From: an uncultured Anaerolineae bacterium
GTDB lineage: Bacteria > Chloroflexota > Anaerolineae > Promineifilales > Promineifilaceae
DNA: 64,000 nucleotides
Direction: 5' to 3'
NCBI GenBank assembly: GCA_905479495.1
Contig: CAJQMR010000010.1
Coordinates: 310,001-374,000 of the forward strand
A model generated the notes under the pieces. The model searched no databases. It was not told the origin of the DNA and worked only from the letters and a program-made list of their open reading frames with translations. The position numbers were made by a program, and so were the translations under genes. Within the stretch, counting starts at the first letter, position 1; each line of letters opens with the position of its first letter. Positions 36,238-44,717 of this stretch are shown here, piece after piece.

Positions 36238-36420
36238 TTAAGCTTCCACATCACTCTTGGCGTCCTCTTCGTCCTCTTTGCCGCCTTCACGAACTCCTTC
36301 GCGGAAAGCACTAATGCCCTTGCCTAATTCGGAACCAATGCGGCTAATACGGCCGACTCCAAAGACCAACAGCACCACTGCTAGAATAATGAGAAGTTCT
36401 GGTACACCTAAACCTGCCAT
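36238..36420 (-). CDS. tatA: Twin-arginine translocase pore subunit TatA
   Basis: A 60-residue single-helix protein of TatA type: GVPELLIILAVVLLVFG, then the hinge and amphipathic helix (GSELGKGISAFREGV) and an acidic tail. It polymerises to form the transport pore. The ATG at 36420 is preceded by AAAGGAGAT; codons upstream of it would add a non-family extension. It is first in the tatA-tatB-tatC order. Confidence 0.95.
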   Translation of the reverse strand: MAGLGVPELLIILAVVLLVFGVGRISRIGSELGKGISAFREGVREGGKEDEEDAKSDVEA

Positions 36421-36833
36421 TTTTAGTATCTCCTTTCCAAAAATATATCTTCCTATACGATATTTATGATTAAAATCGTATGCAATTTGCGTTTTCAATG
36501 CCTACAATTTGTCATATTGTACTGCAAGCAATTTCAACAGCGAAATTATACCAGACAAAAGGCAAAAGAGAGAGTGAATGTAGGTAAGTTTTCATTTCAC
36601 TATAGGCAAAAACGTTCGTGCAAAAAATTAAGTGGGTGGTCGAAAAATCGTTTCTCTGTTTTAATTAGCGGTAGGGAAGCCAAATGGTAATGTATAAAAG
36701 CGGAATAGCTTTGAGAAAATATAATCAAGCTTAGACACCGTTTTTATCCTAGCAAATCAGAACAAAACGTGCTGTCTGGTTCTGCAATTTACCTACCAAC
36801 AAAAGTAATTAACAATTGGAAGGGGTAATCCAC
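36421..36833. other. Divergent promoter region between tatA and glgC
   Basis: A 413-base A/T-rich stretch with no octamer and no supported gene. It contains a candidate extended -10 promoter towards tatA (36545-36553). TATAAT at 36720-36725 faces glgC but has no fitting -35 box. No RNA gene is recognised. Confidence 0.55.
36545..36553 (-). promoter_or_regulatory. Extended -10 promoter candidate for the tat operon
   Basis: Read leftwards, TGG followed by a perfect TATAAT, about 125 bases before the tatA start. There is no convincing -35 box, which extended -10 promoters can do without. Confidence 0.45.
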
Positions 36834-38090
36834 ATGCAAATGCAAGATGTTCTCGGGTTAATTCTAGGTGGTGGAGCTGGCACACGGCTTTATCCATTAA
36901 CGAAAGAGCGCGCTAAACCAGCCGTCCCACTGGCCGGAAAATACCGCTTGATAGATATTCCTATGAGCAACTGTCTACACGCCGGTATCAACAAAATCGC
37001 GATTCTAACCCAATTTAATTCGGTATCACTCCATCGCCATATTCACCGCACATACAATCGGGATGTGTTCTCACCAGGATGGGTGCAAATTCTGGCGGCT
37101 GAGCAAAAACCAACCAGCGCCGATTGGTACCAGGGCACAGCTGATGCTGTGCGTAAACAAGCCATTGAAATTCGGCAAGCTGGCTCTAAATACACACTCA
37201 TTCTGGCTGGCGATCACCTTTATCGCATGGATTACCGCAAATTTGTGGCTCAGCATGTGGAGTCTGAGGCAGATGTGACGGTTGCTGTACAGCCAGTTGC
37301 CCGTGACATGGCACCCAGCCTGGGAATTCTAAAGCTGGATGCCCAAAACAACATTGTGGAATTCAAGGAAAAGCCCAAAACGGATGAGGATTTGGATGTG
37401 ATGGAAAGCTGGCCGGGCGCAGAACGGCCGTTTATGGCTTCGATGGGGATTTATGTTTTTAATACCGACGTGCTTTTTGAGCTGCTCGAAGGGCATGGCA
37501 ATGATTTTGGCCGGGATATCCTGCCCCAGGCTATGAAATCCCATCGCCTGCAAGGCTTCATTTTTGAGGGATACTGGGAAGATATTGGAACCATTCAACG
37601 CTTTTATCAGGTAAATCTGGAGATGGCTTACCCAAACCCGGCCTTTGATTTTTACAGCGCACAAGCGCCAATCTACACGCGCCCTCGCTTTATGCCAGCC
37701 TCAGAACTGAACGGGACCAGTTTAGACAATGTGCTGCTAACCGATGGATGCCGCATTTCAAAATCTGTGGTGAATAGTGCGGTTATTGGTCTACGTAGCA
37801 TTATCAACGCCAATACACAGATTGATTCAACCATCATTATGGGTGCAGATTTTTTCGAGTCGGATGAAATGTTGGCCGAAAATGCCAGAAAAGGGATTCC
37901 CAATGTAGGAATTGGCGAAGGCAGCTCAATCGCCAAAGCGATCATTGACAAAAATGCGCGTATTGGCCGGGATGTGGTTATTCAGGATTTGCCCAATCGG
38001 CCAGATGGGGAAGGTCCCAATTGGGTCGCCAGAGAAGGCATTATCATTGTGCCTAAAAACGCTATCATTCCCGATGGCACAGTGATCTAA
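36834..38090 (+). CDS. glgC: Glucose-1-phosphate adenylyltransferase (ADP-glucose pyrophosphorylase)
   Basis: A 418-residue enzyme that makes ADP-glucose for glycogen. The nucleotide-binding start GGGAGTRLYPLTKERAKPAV, then KYRLIDIPMSNC, the metal Asp in ILAGDHLYRMDY, and YWEDIGTI (substrate loop) are intact, followed by the C-terminal left-handed beta-helix with regulatory sites (for example KAIIDKNARIGRDVVI). GGAAGGGG precedes the ATG at 36834. No other glycogen genes are in the window. It converges on a small leftward gene seven bases beyond the stop. Confidence 0.97.
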   Translation: MQMQDVLGLILGGGAGTRLYPLTKERAKPAVPLAGKYRLIDIPMSNCLHAGINKIAILTQFNSVSLHRHIHRTYNRDVFSPGWVQILAAEQKPTSADWYQGTADAVRKQAIEIRQAGSKYTLILAGDHLYRMDYRKFVAQHVESEADVTVAVQPVARDMAPSLGILKLDAQNNIVEFKEKPKTDEDLDVMESWPGAERPFMASMGIYVFNTDVLFELLEGHGNDFGRDILPQAMKSHRLQGFIFEGYWEDIGTIQRFYQVNLEMAYPNPAFDFYSAQAPIYTRPRFMPASELNGTSLDNVLLTDGCRISKSVVNSAVIGLRSIINANTQIDSTIIMGADFFESDEMLAENARKGIPNVGIGEGSSIAKAIIDKNARIGRDVVIQDLPNRPDGEGPNWVAREGIIIVPKNAIIPDGTVI

Positions 38091-38097
38091 AAAACCG

Positions 38098-38373
38098 CTA
38101 ACTTTTGTTGTTGTTCGTAAAATAATCGGCAGCTTGCTCCGGGGTCTCAAACGAATCTGGCACATGGCCGTGAACCTGGGCTTCATTTCTCTCGGGGCGG
38201 ATGATGGCTGGCAGCCAGCCATGATCTTTTAGCGGGGGATGGACAGCACCACAAAAGCCACTGGCAGATTTCTTGGGAAATTGCCAAACAACCCAATCTT
38301 GCAGCAGTTTCAGGTTTAAGGTCGTCGGTTTTGAAATGTTCAATTTTAATTGGGCTATCTCTTTTTTTTCCAC
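38098..38373 (-). CDS. Small protein of unknown function
   Basis: A 91-residue protein with a GTG start (38373) after AGGCAG. I recognise no family. It is soluble, with VVWQFPKKSASGFCGAVHPP and a C-terminal helix ETPEQAADYFTNNN. It could be a small nucleic-acid-binding or accessory protein but nothing shows this. It ends eight bases beyond the glgC stop (convergent) and begins 34 bases after the HAD phosphatase stop, on the same strand as that gene. Composition and placement support a real gene. Confidence 0.6.
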   Translation of the reverse strand: MEKKEIAQLKLNISKPTTLNLKLLQDWVVWQFPKKSASGFCGAVHPPLKDHGWLPAIIRPERNEAQVHGHVPDSFETPEQAADYFTNNNKS

Positions 38374-38406
38374 CTGCCTACACCTTTTTACCTGATCGAT
38401 ATTTTT

Positions 38407-39096
38407 TTAGGACAACAACGTCTGTAGAACGCAGTCCGTATCTTCCAAATTATCCAACAAATGATCTGGCTGATAGTCAGCCAATGTGGCCGCAGCATGC
38501 CAACCACTGGCAACAGCAACGGCCGTTGCCTTCCCGGCTCGGGCACACAAAATATCAGCCGGTGTATCCCCAATGATAACGGTATTGTTACCACCGAACG
38601 GCACCCCCGTCAACTGCGTTGCCCGAGACATACCGATTGCTGGCAATTCATTGCGGTCCATCGCGTCGGAACCGTAAGCCCCTACCTTAAATTGCAGCGG
38701 ATCTATGCCCGCTGCCGACAGCTTGAGCGGTGCCGTTAGCTGAGAGTTGCCTGTAAGTAAACCAACCAGGACATCATCTCTGGCTAAAAGCCGAGCCAAA
38801 AGCTCCGGCACGCCGGGGCAAGCCATCATCTCTTTCTTCTGAAAAATCTTCTGGCCATGTTCAGCCATCAGCTCATAAATAGCTGGCAGCTGCTTTTTTA
38901 TCTCTTTTGGTTCAACACCAATCGCTGTGAGTAAGTCGGTGATGATGCGGGGATCGGTTTTGCCGCTCATGTTGTAATGGTCTAGCGGGCCAACGGTGCC
39001 AAACAGCTTTTCCAGGGCATAAGCCAGCGTAAGCCGCCCCGCCCCATTGCTGCGGATGAGCGTGCCATCAATGTCGAACAGCAGTAATTTTTGCAT
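38407..39096 (-). CDS. HAD superfamily phosphatase, phosphoglycolate-phosphatase-like
   Basis: A 229-residue hydrolase. HAD motif I is LLFDIDGTLIRS (nucleophile Asp), motif II LLTGNS, motif III a Lys near KVGAYGSDA, and motif IV VIIGDTPADILCARAG. The cap domain between motifs I and II is the helical C1 type of phosphoglycolate and beta-phosphoglucomutase-like enzymes. Its ATG overlaps the stop of the DapA-like gene (TGATG), so the two are translationally coupled, which suggests a common pathway step. The substrate is unknown. Confidence 0.9.
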   Translation of the reverse strand: MQKLLLFDIDGTLIRSNGAGRLTLAYALEKLFGTVGPLDHYNMSGKTDPRIITDLLTAIGVEPKEIKKQLPAIYELMAEHGQKIFQKKEMMACPGVPELLARLLARDDVLVGLLTGNSQLTAPLKLSAAGIDPLQFKVGAYGSDAMDRNELPAIGMSRATQLTGVPFGGNNTVIIGDTPADILCARAGKATAVAVASGWHAAATLADYQPDHLLDNLEDTDCVLQTLLS

Positions 39097-40007
39097 CACG
39101 AATCTTGATTTAACAACGGCCGTATCTGCGACCATACATCTTCCTTGGGCATGGGTCTGGGAGGAACGGCCGGCCCCATGGGAATGCCGCGTGCAGTTAA
39201 GATTTGCTTGATAGCCCCAATGCGTGCCCCCGGCGTCAGCTTGGGCAGTAGCTGATTAATCAGCCGCTGCTGCCGCTGGGCTTCGGCCAAGTCACCCTGG
39301 AAAAAGGCAGCGGTAAGCGCCACAAATGGTTCAGGTACGGCCGTACTCAAGCCACTAATCAAACCATCCGCTCCCAAACCCAAAAGCCCTAAGGCCACCG
39401 CTTCATTCCCCACCAGGAACACCAGCTGCTCCGCCGCCGCGTCAATAAGCTGGCGCACCATTTGAGCATCTGGGCGGCTCGATTTGATGCCTGCCAACGA
39501 GGGGATTTCCTGGCCCAGGCGGCGCAGCAGCGTTGGCGAAACGCCATTTACCGCCATGTGGGGAATATCATAAAGCAGCAGCGGTAAGTCTGGGGCACTG
39601 GCGGCCACAGCCTGACAGTAATCGGCCAGGCCGTCATCATGCATGCCATAGAAGTAAGGCATGATCACCACTATGGCATCTGCGCCAATCTTGGCAGCGT
39701 GGCGGGCCAGTACCAGCGTATCTGCCAGCCGATTGGTGCCAACATGTACCAGTATGGGGGCACGGCCGTTTCCAGCCAACACAGCCGCTTCATGCAGCCG
39801 CATTCGTTCCGCCTCGCTTAGCAAAATCCCTTCGCCCGTTGAGCCACCCACAAACAGACCGCTCACCCCGGCATCCAGCAAAAAGTTGACCAGATTGGGA
39901 ACAACGGCCGTATTCACCGTGACGCCATCCTCCAGCACCGGCGTCGCCATCGCTGGCGTTACGCCACCCCGTAGTTTTTCTTTTAACGTTGCTATTTTTT
40001 CTTTCAT
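39096..40007 (-). CDS. Dihydrodipicolinate synthase/N-acetylneuraminate lyase family aldolase
   Basis: A 303-residue Schiff-base aldolase. GGSTGEG is the carboxylate-binding GxxGE motif, YDIP holds the catalytic Tyr, and GIKSS the lysine that forms the Schiff base. The family includes DapA, sialic-acid lyase and keto-acid aldolases; the residues that would separate these are not decisive here, and no lysine genes are near. Coupling to the HAD phosphatase gene hints at a sugar-acid or phosphorylated substrate, by inference only. The start has no clear ribosome-binding site. Confidence 0.92.
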   Translation of the reverse strand: MKEKIATLKEKLRGGVTPAMATPVLEDGVTVNTAVVPNLVNFLLDAGVSGLFVGGSTGEGILLSEAERMRLHEAAVLAGNGRAPILVHVGTNRLADTLVLARHAAKIGADAIVVIMPYFYGMHDDGLADYCQAVAASAPDLPLLLYDIPHMAVNGVSPTLLRRLGQEIPSLAGIKSSRPDAQMVRQLIDAAAEQLVFLVGNEAVALGLLGLGADGLISGLSTAVPEPFVALTAAFFQGDLAEAQRQQRLINQLLPKLTPGARIGAIKQILTARGIPMGPAVPPRPMPKEDVWSQIRPLLNQDS

Positions 40008-40085
40008 AAGAATGATATCGCTATTAAGTTAGCAGGCGTGGCAATCCTCGCGGTAATAATTGACGGGACTGCCACACCGAACAGG

Positions 40086-41414
40086 TTATAAATGTTTCGC
40101 TTCAGCGTCGGTGAGAGCAGCTTCAAAAATATGCAGTCCTTCTTCCACCAGATTGTGGGGCACATTGAGCGCGGGCGTCATGCGGATCGAGTTTGTACCA
40201 CAAGGCAAAATCAGCAAGCCTTGCTCAAAAGCATGTTGAATAACGTGATCGCGCAGCGCAACTGCTCGCTCCTTAGTTTCTCGATCTTGGACAAATTCCA
40301 TGCCAATCATCAACCCGCGCCCACGTACGTCGCCCAGGCTGGGATGCCGTCCCTGCATCTCCACCAGGGCATCCATGATAAAGCGGCCCGTTTCATCCGC
40401 TTTGGCTAACAAGTTTTCCTCTTCAATGACTTGCAAAGTAGCCAAGGCAGAAACGGCCGCAATGGGATTTCCACCAAACGTACTGCCATGTGAGCCAGGC
40501 TTCCAATCCATAATCGCTTCTGGGGCAATGATGCCACCAATGGGCATGCCGCTGCCCACACCTTTGGCAAAACAAACAATATCGGGCTGAACATCTTCAT
40601 GCTCCACAGCCCACCATCTGCCGGTGCGCCCCACGCCGCTCTGGATTTCATCGACAATGAGCATAATGCCATACCGGTCGCAAATCTGGCGCAGGCGTGA
40701 AAAGAAGCCAGGTGCGGGCACAATGTAACCACCTTCTCCCTGGATTGGCTCGACTAAAACGGCCGCAATATCTTCAGGAGCTAACGTGGTGCGGAAAATC
40801 ATCTCTTCCATGTAATCAATCACGGTATCACCGTAACTTTCATCTGCTTGCTGCACCAAAATGGGACGGTAGGCGTTGGGGTAGGGTAGATGATATACCT
40901 TCACACCTGGCAAATAATTGGCCCGCTGCACCGATTTACTGGCGGTAAAGGAAAGAGCCCCCAGCGTACGGCCGTGGAACGCACCAAAAAAGCCAATAAA
41001 GCGGGTGCGCCCTGTTTTATACATAGCCAATTTAATCGCTGATTCCACCGCCTCGGTGCCGGAATTGCCAAAATAAACACGGGTACGGCCGTCCATCGGC
41101 GCAATTTGCTGCAATTTTTCGCCCAATTCAATCGCTTGTGGATAGTAAAAGTCGGCCAGGCAGATATGCCAAAACTTATCAATCTGCTCCCGCACCGCTT
41201 CCACCACACGGGGATGGCGGTGCCCCACATTCATTACGGCAATCCCAGCCATCATATCGATGTAGCGACGGCCGTCTACATCCCATACTTCAGACCCTTC
41301 TGCTTTATCGACGACCAGCGCATATTCGCGGGCGTACGAGGGTGAGAGAACGTTAATGTCTCGTTTGATCAATGCTTGGCCCACCGGGCCAGCGCCAGCC
41401 ATGCTAAACTTCAT
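40086..41414 (-). CDS. Class III aminotransferase, 4-aminobutyrate aminotransferase-like
   Basis: A 442-residue PLP enzyme. GNSGTEAVESAIKLA binds the cofactor phosphate, FFGAFHGRT is the conserved substrate loop, VDEIQSGVGRTG contains the PLP-pyridine Asp, and the Schiff-base lysine is in CFAKGVGSG. HGSTFGGNP is the family Thr motif. Best fit is GABA or a related omega-amino acid aminotransferase (GabT, acetylornithine-like also possible). GGAGGCAC before the ATG at 41414 sets the start; an earlier in-frame codon adds an unrelated leader. The gene lies 78 bases upstream of the aldolase on the same strand. Confidence 0.92.
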   Translation of the reverse strand: MKFSMAGAGPVGQALIKRDINVLSPSYAREYALVVDKAEGSEVWDVDGRRYIDMMAGIAVMNVGHRHPRVVEAVREQIDKFWHICLADFYYPQAIELGEKLQQIAPMDGRTRVYFGNSGTEAVESAIKLAMYKTGRTRFIGFFGAFHGRTLGALSFTASKSVQRANYLPGVKVYHLPYPNAYRPILVQQADESYGDTVIDYMEEMIFRTTLAPEDIAAVLVEPIQGEGGYIVPAPGFFSRLRQICDRYGIMLIVDEIQSGVGRTGRWWAVEHEDVQPDIVCFAKGVGSGMPIGGIIAPEAIMDWKPGSHGSTFGGNPIAAVSALATLQVIEEENLLAKADETGRFIMDALVEMQGRHPSLGDVRGRGLMIGMEFVQDRETKERAVALRDHVIQHAFEQGLLILPCGTNSIRMTPALNVPHNLVEEGLHIFEAALTDAEAKHL

Positions 41415-41441
41415 AGTGCCTCCAAAATAAGGAAAGAATTT

Positions 41442-41502
41442 GGGACACAAATACACACAGATTACCCAGATAAAGGAAGCATCTCTGTGAGCATGTGTGC
41501 CC
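41442..41502. repeat. Imperfect inverted repeat with ACACA-rich arms
   Basis: GGGACACAAATACACACAGA (from 41442) roughly pairs with CTCTGTGAGCATGTGTGCCC (to 41502). It shares CACAGATTACC with the repeat at 15173-15233. It lies in the aminotransferase 5' region, so a regulatory effect is possible. Confidence 0.5.
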
Positions 41503-41576
41503 TATTTGTTTTGTAATGAAATATCAGTCTGCTGCTTGTGTCGGTTGGGAGCTAGAAACGGCCGTTTGCCAAACCG

Positions 41577-41954
41577 CTAGACTGGCTCGATGGTAAACAT
41601 GAGGGGATACCCCTCAAGCTGGGCCGCAAAATGAGCTTTTCCCACCCGCTTTTTGGCTTCGCTCATTGGCAGCGTGGCTACCAGCGCCAGCCCATTAAAA
41701 TGTGCCGTAATCATCACGTGCTCTGCTTCCAGTGGGGAAAGCTGAAAAATCCGCTGCAAAATGATGACAACAAACTCCATTGGCGTTACATCATCATTGT
41801 GGATGAGCACCTTCGCCAAATCTTCCTGATCATCCTCAGTTTGCTGATCCAGGGTTGTGTCAAGCTCCCACTCGGTCTCCATCATCACTGGGGCGATGAG
41901 ATGCCTAACACCTTGAATCCAGTTTCCTTTCGCATTCTCCATACCGCCACCCAT
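41577..41954 (-). CDS. clpS: ATP-dependent Clp protease adaptor ClpS
   Basis: A 125-residue adaptor that delivers N-end-rule substrates to ClpAP/ClpCP. The ClpS core (about 47-122) has VLIHNDDVTPMEFVV (usual LxNDDxTPMEFVV, N-degron pocket), ILQRIFQLSPLEAEHVMITA and AHFAAQLEGYPLMFTIEP. The N-terminal extension of about 45 residues is longer than in E. coli and may be partly flexible. GAGG six bases before the ATG supports the start. No clpA or clpC is adjacent. Confidence 0.93.
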   Translation of the reverse strand: MGGGMENAKGNWIQGVRHLIAPVMMETEWELDTTLDQQTEDDQEDLAKVLIHNDDVTPMEFVVIILQRIFQLSPLEAEHVMITAHFNGLALVATLPMSEAKKRVGKAHFAAQLEGYPLMFTIEPV

Positions 41955-42299
41955 TTTACCTCAAAGCCAATTGCCAGCCATCAGGACTGAGGTTTCTGTA
42001 GCAATTCGAAATTTGAAAAAATGCCGACAGCAACTTCTCCGTTTTTGGTGCGTTGTGGCAACTTTTATTCAGCGCAGTCACAGTCCAGCGCGGCGTCGCC
42101 TCGGCGCTTCGCGCCTGGCGACTTTAGAAGGGCGGGGTTTTTCAGTTTTTTGGGGTGGGAAACCCCAAAAAACTGAAAAACCCCAAAAGTTTCCCTCGCA
42201 CGGGGCGCGAAGCGCCCTCGTGCGAGCTTGTGACTTTGGCCGTTAAAGTCATATTTCAAATTGCTGGAGGTTTATGTCATATCCTAAAAAGAGGGGAAA
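41955..42299. other. Intergenic region dominated by three hairpins
   Basis: A 345-base region between clpS and the ABC-2 permease gene, both leftward. It holds the triple-hairpin block at 42095-42226 and no supported gene or octamer. Confidence 0.6.
42095..42226. repeat. Block of three strong hairpins, central 23-bp perfect stem
   Basis: Hairpin 1 (42095-42122): GTCGCC/GGCGAC around GGCGC-TTC-GCGCC. Hairpin 2 (42134-42184): a perfect 23-bp stem, arms 42134-42156 and 42162-42184, five-base loop, arms beginning GGGGTTTTTCAG. Hairpin 3 (42195-42226): CTCGCACG, GGGCGC, loop GAA, GCGCCC, one bulged T, CGTGCGAG. Hairpins 1 and 3 share a GCGC-TTC/GAA-GCGC tip. It lies downstream of the ABC-2 permease gene and upstream of clpS. 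It could end transcription or be a mobile repeat. Confidence 0.9.
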
Positions 42300-43085
42300 T
42301 CAGGCAGAAGCACCGGAGTAAAAACGAATTCCGTAGCGCCAAAAGAATCGGGCCACAACAAATAAGGCAATCGCCAGCCCCACGGCCAACGCCAAGTTGC
42401 CGCCAGTCAGCTGGCCAATGAGCCCTTGCGCGGGTACGGTGACGGCAAAGGCCACCGGCACCAAAAAGGTGAGGATGAAGCGCAGCCATTCTGGGTAAAT
42501 CCCCACGGGCCAGCGCCCGGCACTGTACATGCTTTGGAAGATGACCAAAATGTTCTCTACACGAACAAACCAGAAGGAACAGGTCGCTAAAATAAGCCAA
42601 AAACTATAAACAATGGTAGCGCCACAAAAAAGTGCCAGAGCAAAAACGGCCGTTTCCCCCCAACCAATCTCACTCTGCAAACGCACTAAAGCAATACCAA
42701 TCACGGCCACGCCAATCAGCACATCAATCAGCTTCCAGATTTCCACCCGCTGCACGCTAACCAGCAATTGTGAGTCAGCCGGTTTCACCAGGGTGAAATC
42801 CAGGGTTCCCTGACGCACGTCCTGCATAAAGCGCTCCATGCTGGGATTGATCACCATGTTGATGAGGCCACCCACCAACAGGTAGATTCCCACCAACGCT
42901 ATCAACTGATCCGGCGACCAGCCGCCCAAATCTGCTGTATGCTCAAACACCACCGCCAGGCCACCCAAGGCCACAACCAATCCCAGGATCGACTCAAAGA
43001 TCTGGATGAAGAAGTTGGCCCGGTATTCCAGCTCGCCCAAAATACCAATGCGAAAATAGGTAGCAATGATGCGGAAAGTTCTCAT
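42300..43085 (-). CDS. ABC-2 family transporter permease (second of pair)
   Basis: A 261-residue protein with six predicted helices, of the ABC2_membrane_6 family (PF06182). It has the family's short cytoplasmic start, YFRIGILGELEYRANFF, the loop NPSMERFMQDVRQGTLDFTLVKP, with the typical (R/K)xGxLDxxLxxP pattern, and a C-terminal helix ending RYGIRFYSGA, a common end for this family. It starts immediately after its paralogue. These permeases normally come as an ATPase plus two permeases; here no ATPase is adjacent. The substrate is unknown. Confidence 0.88.
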   Translation of the reverse strand: MRTFRIIATYFRIGILGELEYRANFFIQIFESILGLVVALGGLAVVFEHTADLGGWSPDQLIALVGIYLLVGGLINMVINPSMERFMQDVRQGTLDFTLVKPADSQLLVSVQRVEIWKLIDVLIGVAVIGIALVRLQSEIGWGETAVFALALFCGATIVYSFWLILATCSFWFVRVENILVIFQSMYSAGRWPVGIYPEWLRFILTFLVPVAFAVTVPAQGLIGQLTGGNLALAVGLAIALFVVARFFWRYGIRFYSGASA

Positions 43086-43907
43086 TTATGATCCAAAGGC
43101 GCTGTAGCGGCGCACGCCAGCCTGCCAGATGGTTCTGACTGCCAAAAAGCCTAAAGTAACCCAAATAAACTGTGCCAGGAGACCCGTGTAAACGGCCGTT
43201 CCCTCCACACGCCCCAACAACAATTCCACCGGAAAAGAAAGCATCCAGCGAAACGGTGAAATGGAAGCGGCCGTTTGCAGCCATCCCGGCAGCAAGGTCA
43301 ACGGCGACAGCTGCCCTGCCAAAAACAGCTTGCCCAAAAAGTAAATTCGATTAATGGCCGAAATACGTGTGGTCCAAAAAGCAGCCATCGCCAACGTCCA
43401 GCCCATAAAAAACTGGATAAGGAACGCCATCACCAAGGAAGGCACAAACAGAAGCAGTTGTCCGGTCTGTGGCTGCCAGACTGGCTTAAAGATGAGAATC
43501 AAAACAACCGTCGTGGGAACGACGACCACGGAAGTGATCACCTTATATGCCAAATTTTCAGCCAGGTCGGCATGGATGGGGTGCATGGGGCGCAGCAGTC
43601 GGGCCGAAAGCAGCCCCTGCCGGATGATGGTATCGTACTCCCACATGTGCCAGCAAAAGGTGAGGTGATTCACCACCATGGCAGCAATGAAGTACGCGGC
43701 AAACCCGGCACGGTCGTAGCCGCCCACGCTGCCACCACTGGCCGCGGCCACATTGGACCACACCACCAAATACACCACCGGCTCGATGATGATACCGATG
43801 AGCCAGATGATCATGGCCACGCGGTATTGCACCTGAACGGCCGTCCAGATTTTGAACTGTGCCTGATAAATTGCCAGGTGTCGAGAAACGCTCCCCAAAC
43901 TTTTCAC
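43086..43907 (-). CDS. ABC-2 family transporter permease (first of pair)
   Basis: A 273-residue paralogue of the downstream permease with six helices. [19 protein letters not shown] is the family N terminus, REGLL-type loop appears as [17 protein letters not shown], and it ends [14 protein letters not shown] start at 43907 has AGGA only two bases away; a later start is possible. The gene sits nine bases after the iron-sulfur subunit gene, so it may be read through from the formate dehydrogenase genes, which is odd for a transporter. Confidence 0.86.
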   Translation of the reverse strand: MKSLGSVSRHLAIYQAQFKIWTAVQVQYRVAMIIWLIGIIIEPVVYLVVWSNVAAASGGSVGGYDRAGFAAYFIAAMVVNHLTFCWHMWEYDTIIRQGLLSARLLRPMHPIHADLAENLAYKVITSVVVVPTTVVLILIFKPVWQPQTGQLLLFVPSLVMAFLIQFFMGWTLAMAAFWTTRISAINRIYFLGKLFLAGQLSPLTLLPGWLQTAASISPFRWMLSFPVELLLGRVEGTAVYTGLLAQFIWVTLGFLAVRTIWQAGVRRYSAFGS

Positions 43908-43916
43908 TTCCTACTT

Positions 43917-44615
43917 TTACTTTTTGGCTTTCTTCTTCCGCTTGCGCCGCGTCTGGTCAAAAATCGAATCGGGATCGACACCTTGCTCCAGCAGCGCCTG
44001 CCGCTTCGGCTTGAGCGCCCCGGTAGGACATACACCCACGCATTGACCACAGAAAACGCAGGTCGTGTCCATCATTCCGTTACCGTTGAAGGTGCCAATT
44101 TGAGTGTCGTAGCCACGGCCGTCGAAGCTAAGAGCAAAGGCAAACTGGGCATCCTCGGCACAAACCTGCACGCAGCGCCAGCAGTTGATGCACTGGTTGT
44201 AATCGCGAATGTAAAATGGATTGTCGTCGTAAACGGGCGCGGTGCGCGGTTCAGCATCGGCAAAGCGCAGCGGATCGGCATCATAGCTATCGAGCAAGTC
44301 CAGGATGCCCGGCGCTTCATCCACGTTGACGGTAGCCGCCAACATTTCCAGGATGGTGCGCCGCCCACGCTGCACATCATCTGAATTCGTGACAATCTCC
44401 ATGCCATCGGCACAGGCCGTCACACAGGCCGCCAGCTGCACCCGCTGCCCGGCATCCACCGAGCAAATGCGGCACAGCCCGTTAGCTGTCAGGTGCGGAT
44501 GGTAACAAATCACCGGAATCTCAATCCCAGCCTGCGCCGCCGCATCCAAAATTGTCGTACCCTTCGCTACAGTAACTTCCTGACCATCTATCTTTAATGT
44601 GACTGTTTCACTCAT
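43917..44615 (-). CDS. 2Fe-2S/4Fe-4S subunit of NAD-linked formate dehydrogenase or hydrogenase (HoxU/NuoG N-terminal type)
   Basis: A 232-residue electron-transfer protein. Residues 1-80 form a plant-type 2Fe-2S domain ([20 protein letters not shown], with a further Cys in LAACVTAC). The next part has [11 protein letters not shown] and [17 protein letters not shown], two 4Fe-4S motifs, then a very basic tail ([11 protein letters not shown]). This matches the N-terminal third of FdhA/NuoG or free-standing HoxU. The molybdopterin catalytic part is not fused and not found nearby. GGAG precedes the ATG. It follows fdhD after an 86-base heptad repeat. Confidence 0.9.
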   Translation of the reverse strand: MSETVTLKIDGQEVTVAKGTTILDAAAQAGIEIPVICYHPHLTANGLCRICSVDAGQRVQLAACVTACADGMEIVTNSDDVQRGRRTILEMLAATVNVDEAPGILDLLDSYDADPLRFADAEPRTAPVYDDNPFYIRDYNQCINCWRCVQVCAEDAQFAFALSFDGRGYDTQIGTFNGNGMMDTTCVFCGQCVGVCPTGALKPKRQALLEQGVDPDSIFDQTRRKRKKKAKK

Positions 44616-44631
44616 TCTTTGCTCCGCTAGC

Positions 44632-44717
44632 CAGTAATCAGTATTCAGTCGTCAGTAATCAGTTAAACACCTCACTGATTGCTGTTTTACTGATTACTGA
44701 CCTACTGATAACTGTTC
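44632..44717. repeat. Mirrored heptanucleotide tandem repeat, CAGTNNN / ACTGNNN
   Basis: Five head-to-tail heptads (CAGTAAT, CAGTATT, CAGTCGT, CAGTAAT, CAGTTAA) fill 44632-44666. The mirrored arm 44674-44717 has ACTGATT, GCTGTTT, ACTGATT, ACTGACC, ACTGATA, ACTGTTC with two one-base slips. GTCAGTAATCAGT and ACTGATTACTGAC pair perfectly. The right arm runs into the end of fdhD and supplies its last codons (VNSYQ, stop). Confidence 0.88.

Noticed and set aside
36466..36690. A short frame in the gap before glgC
   Set aside because: The region is A/T-rich promoter DNA and the predicted peptide is random-looking.
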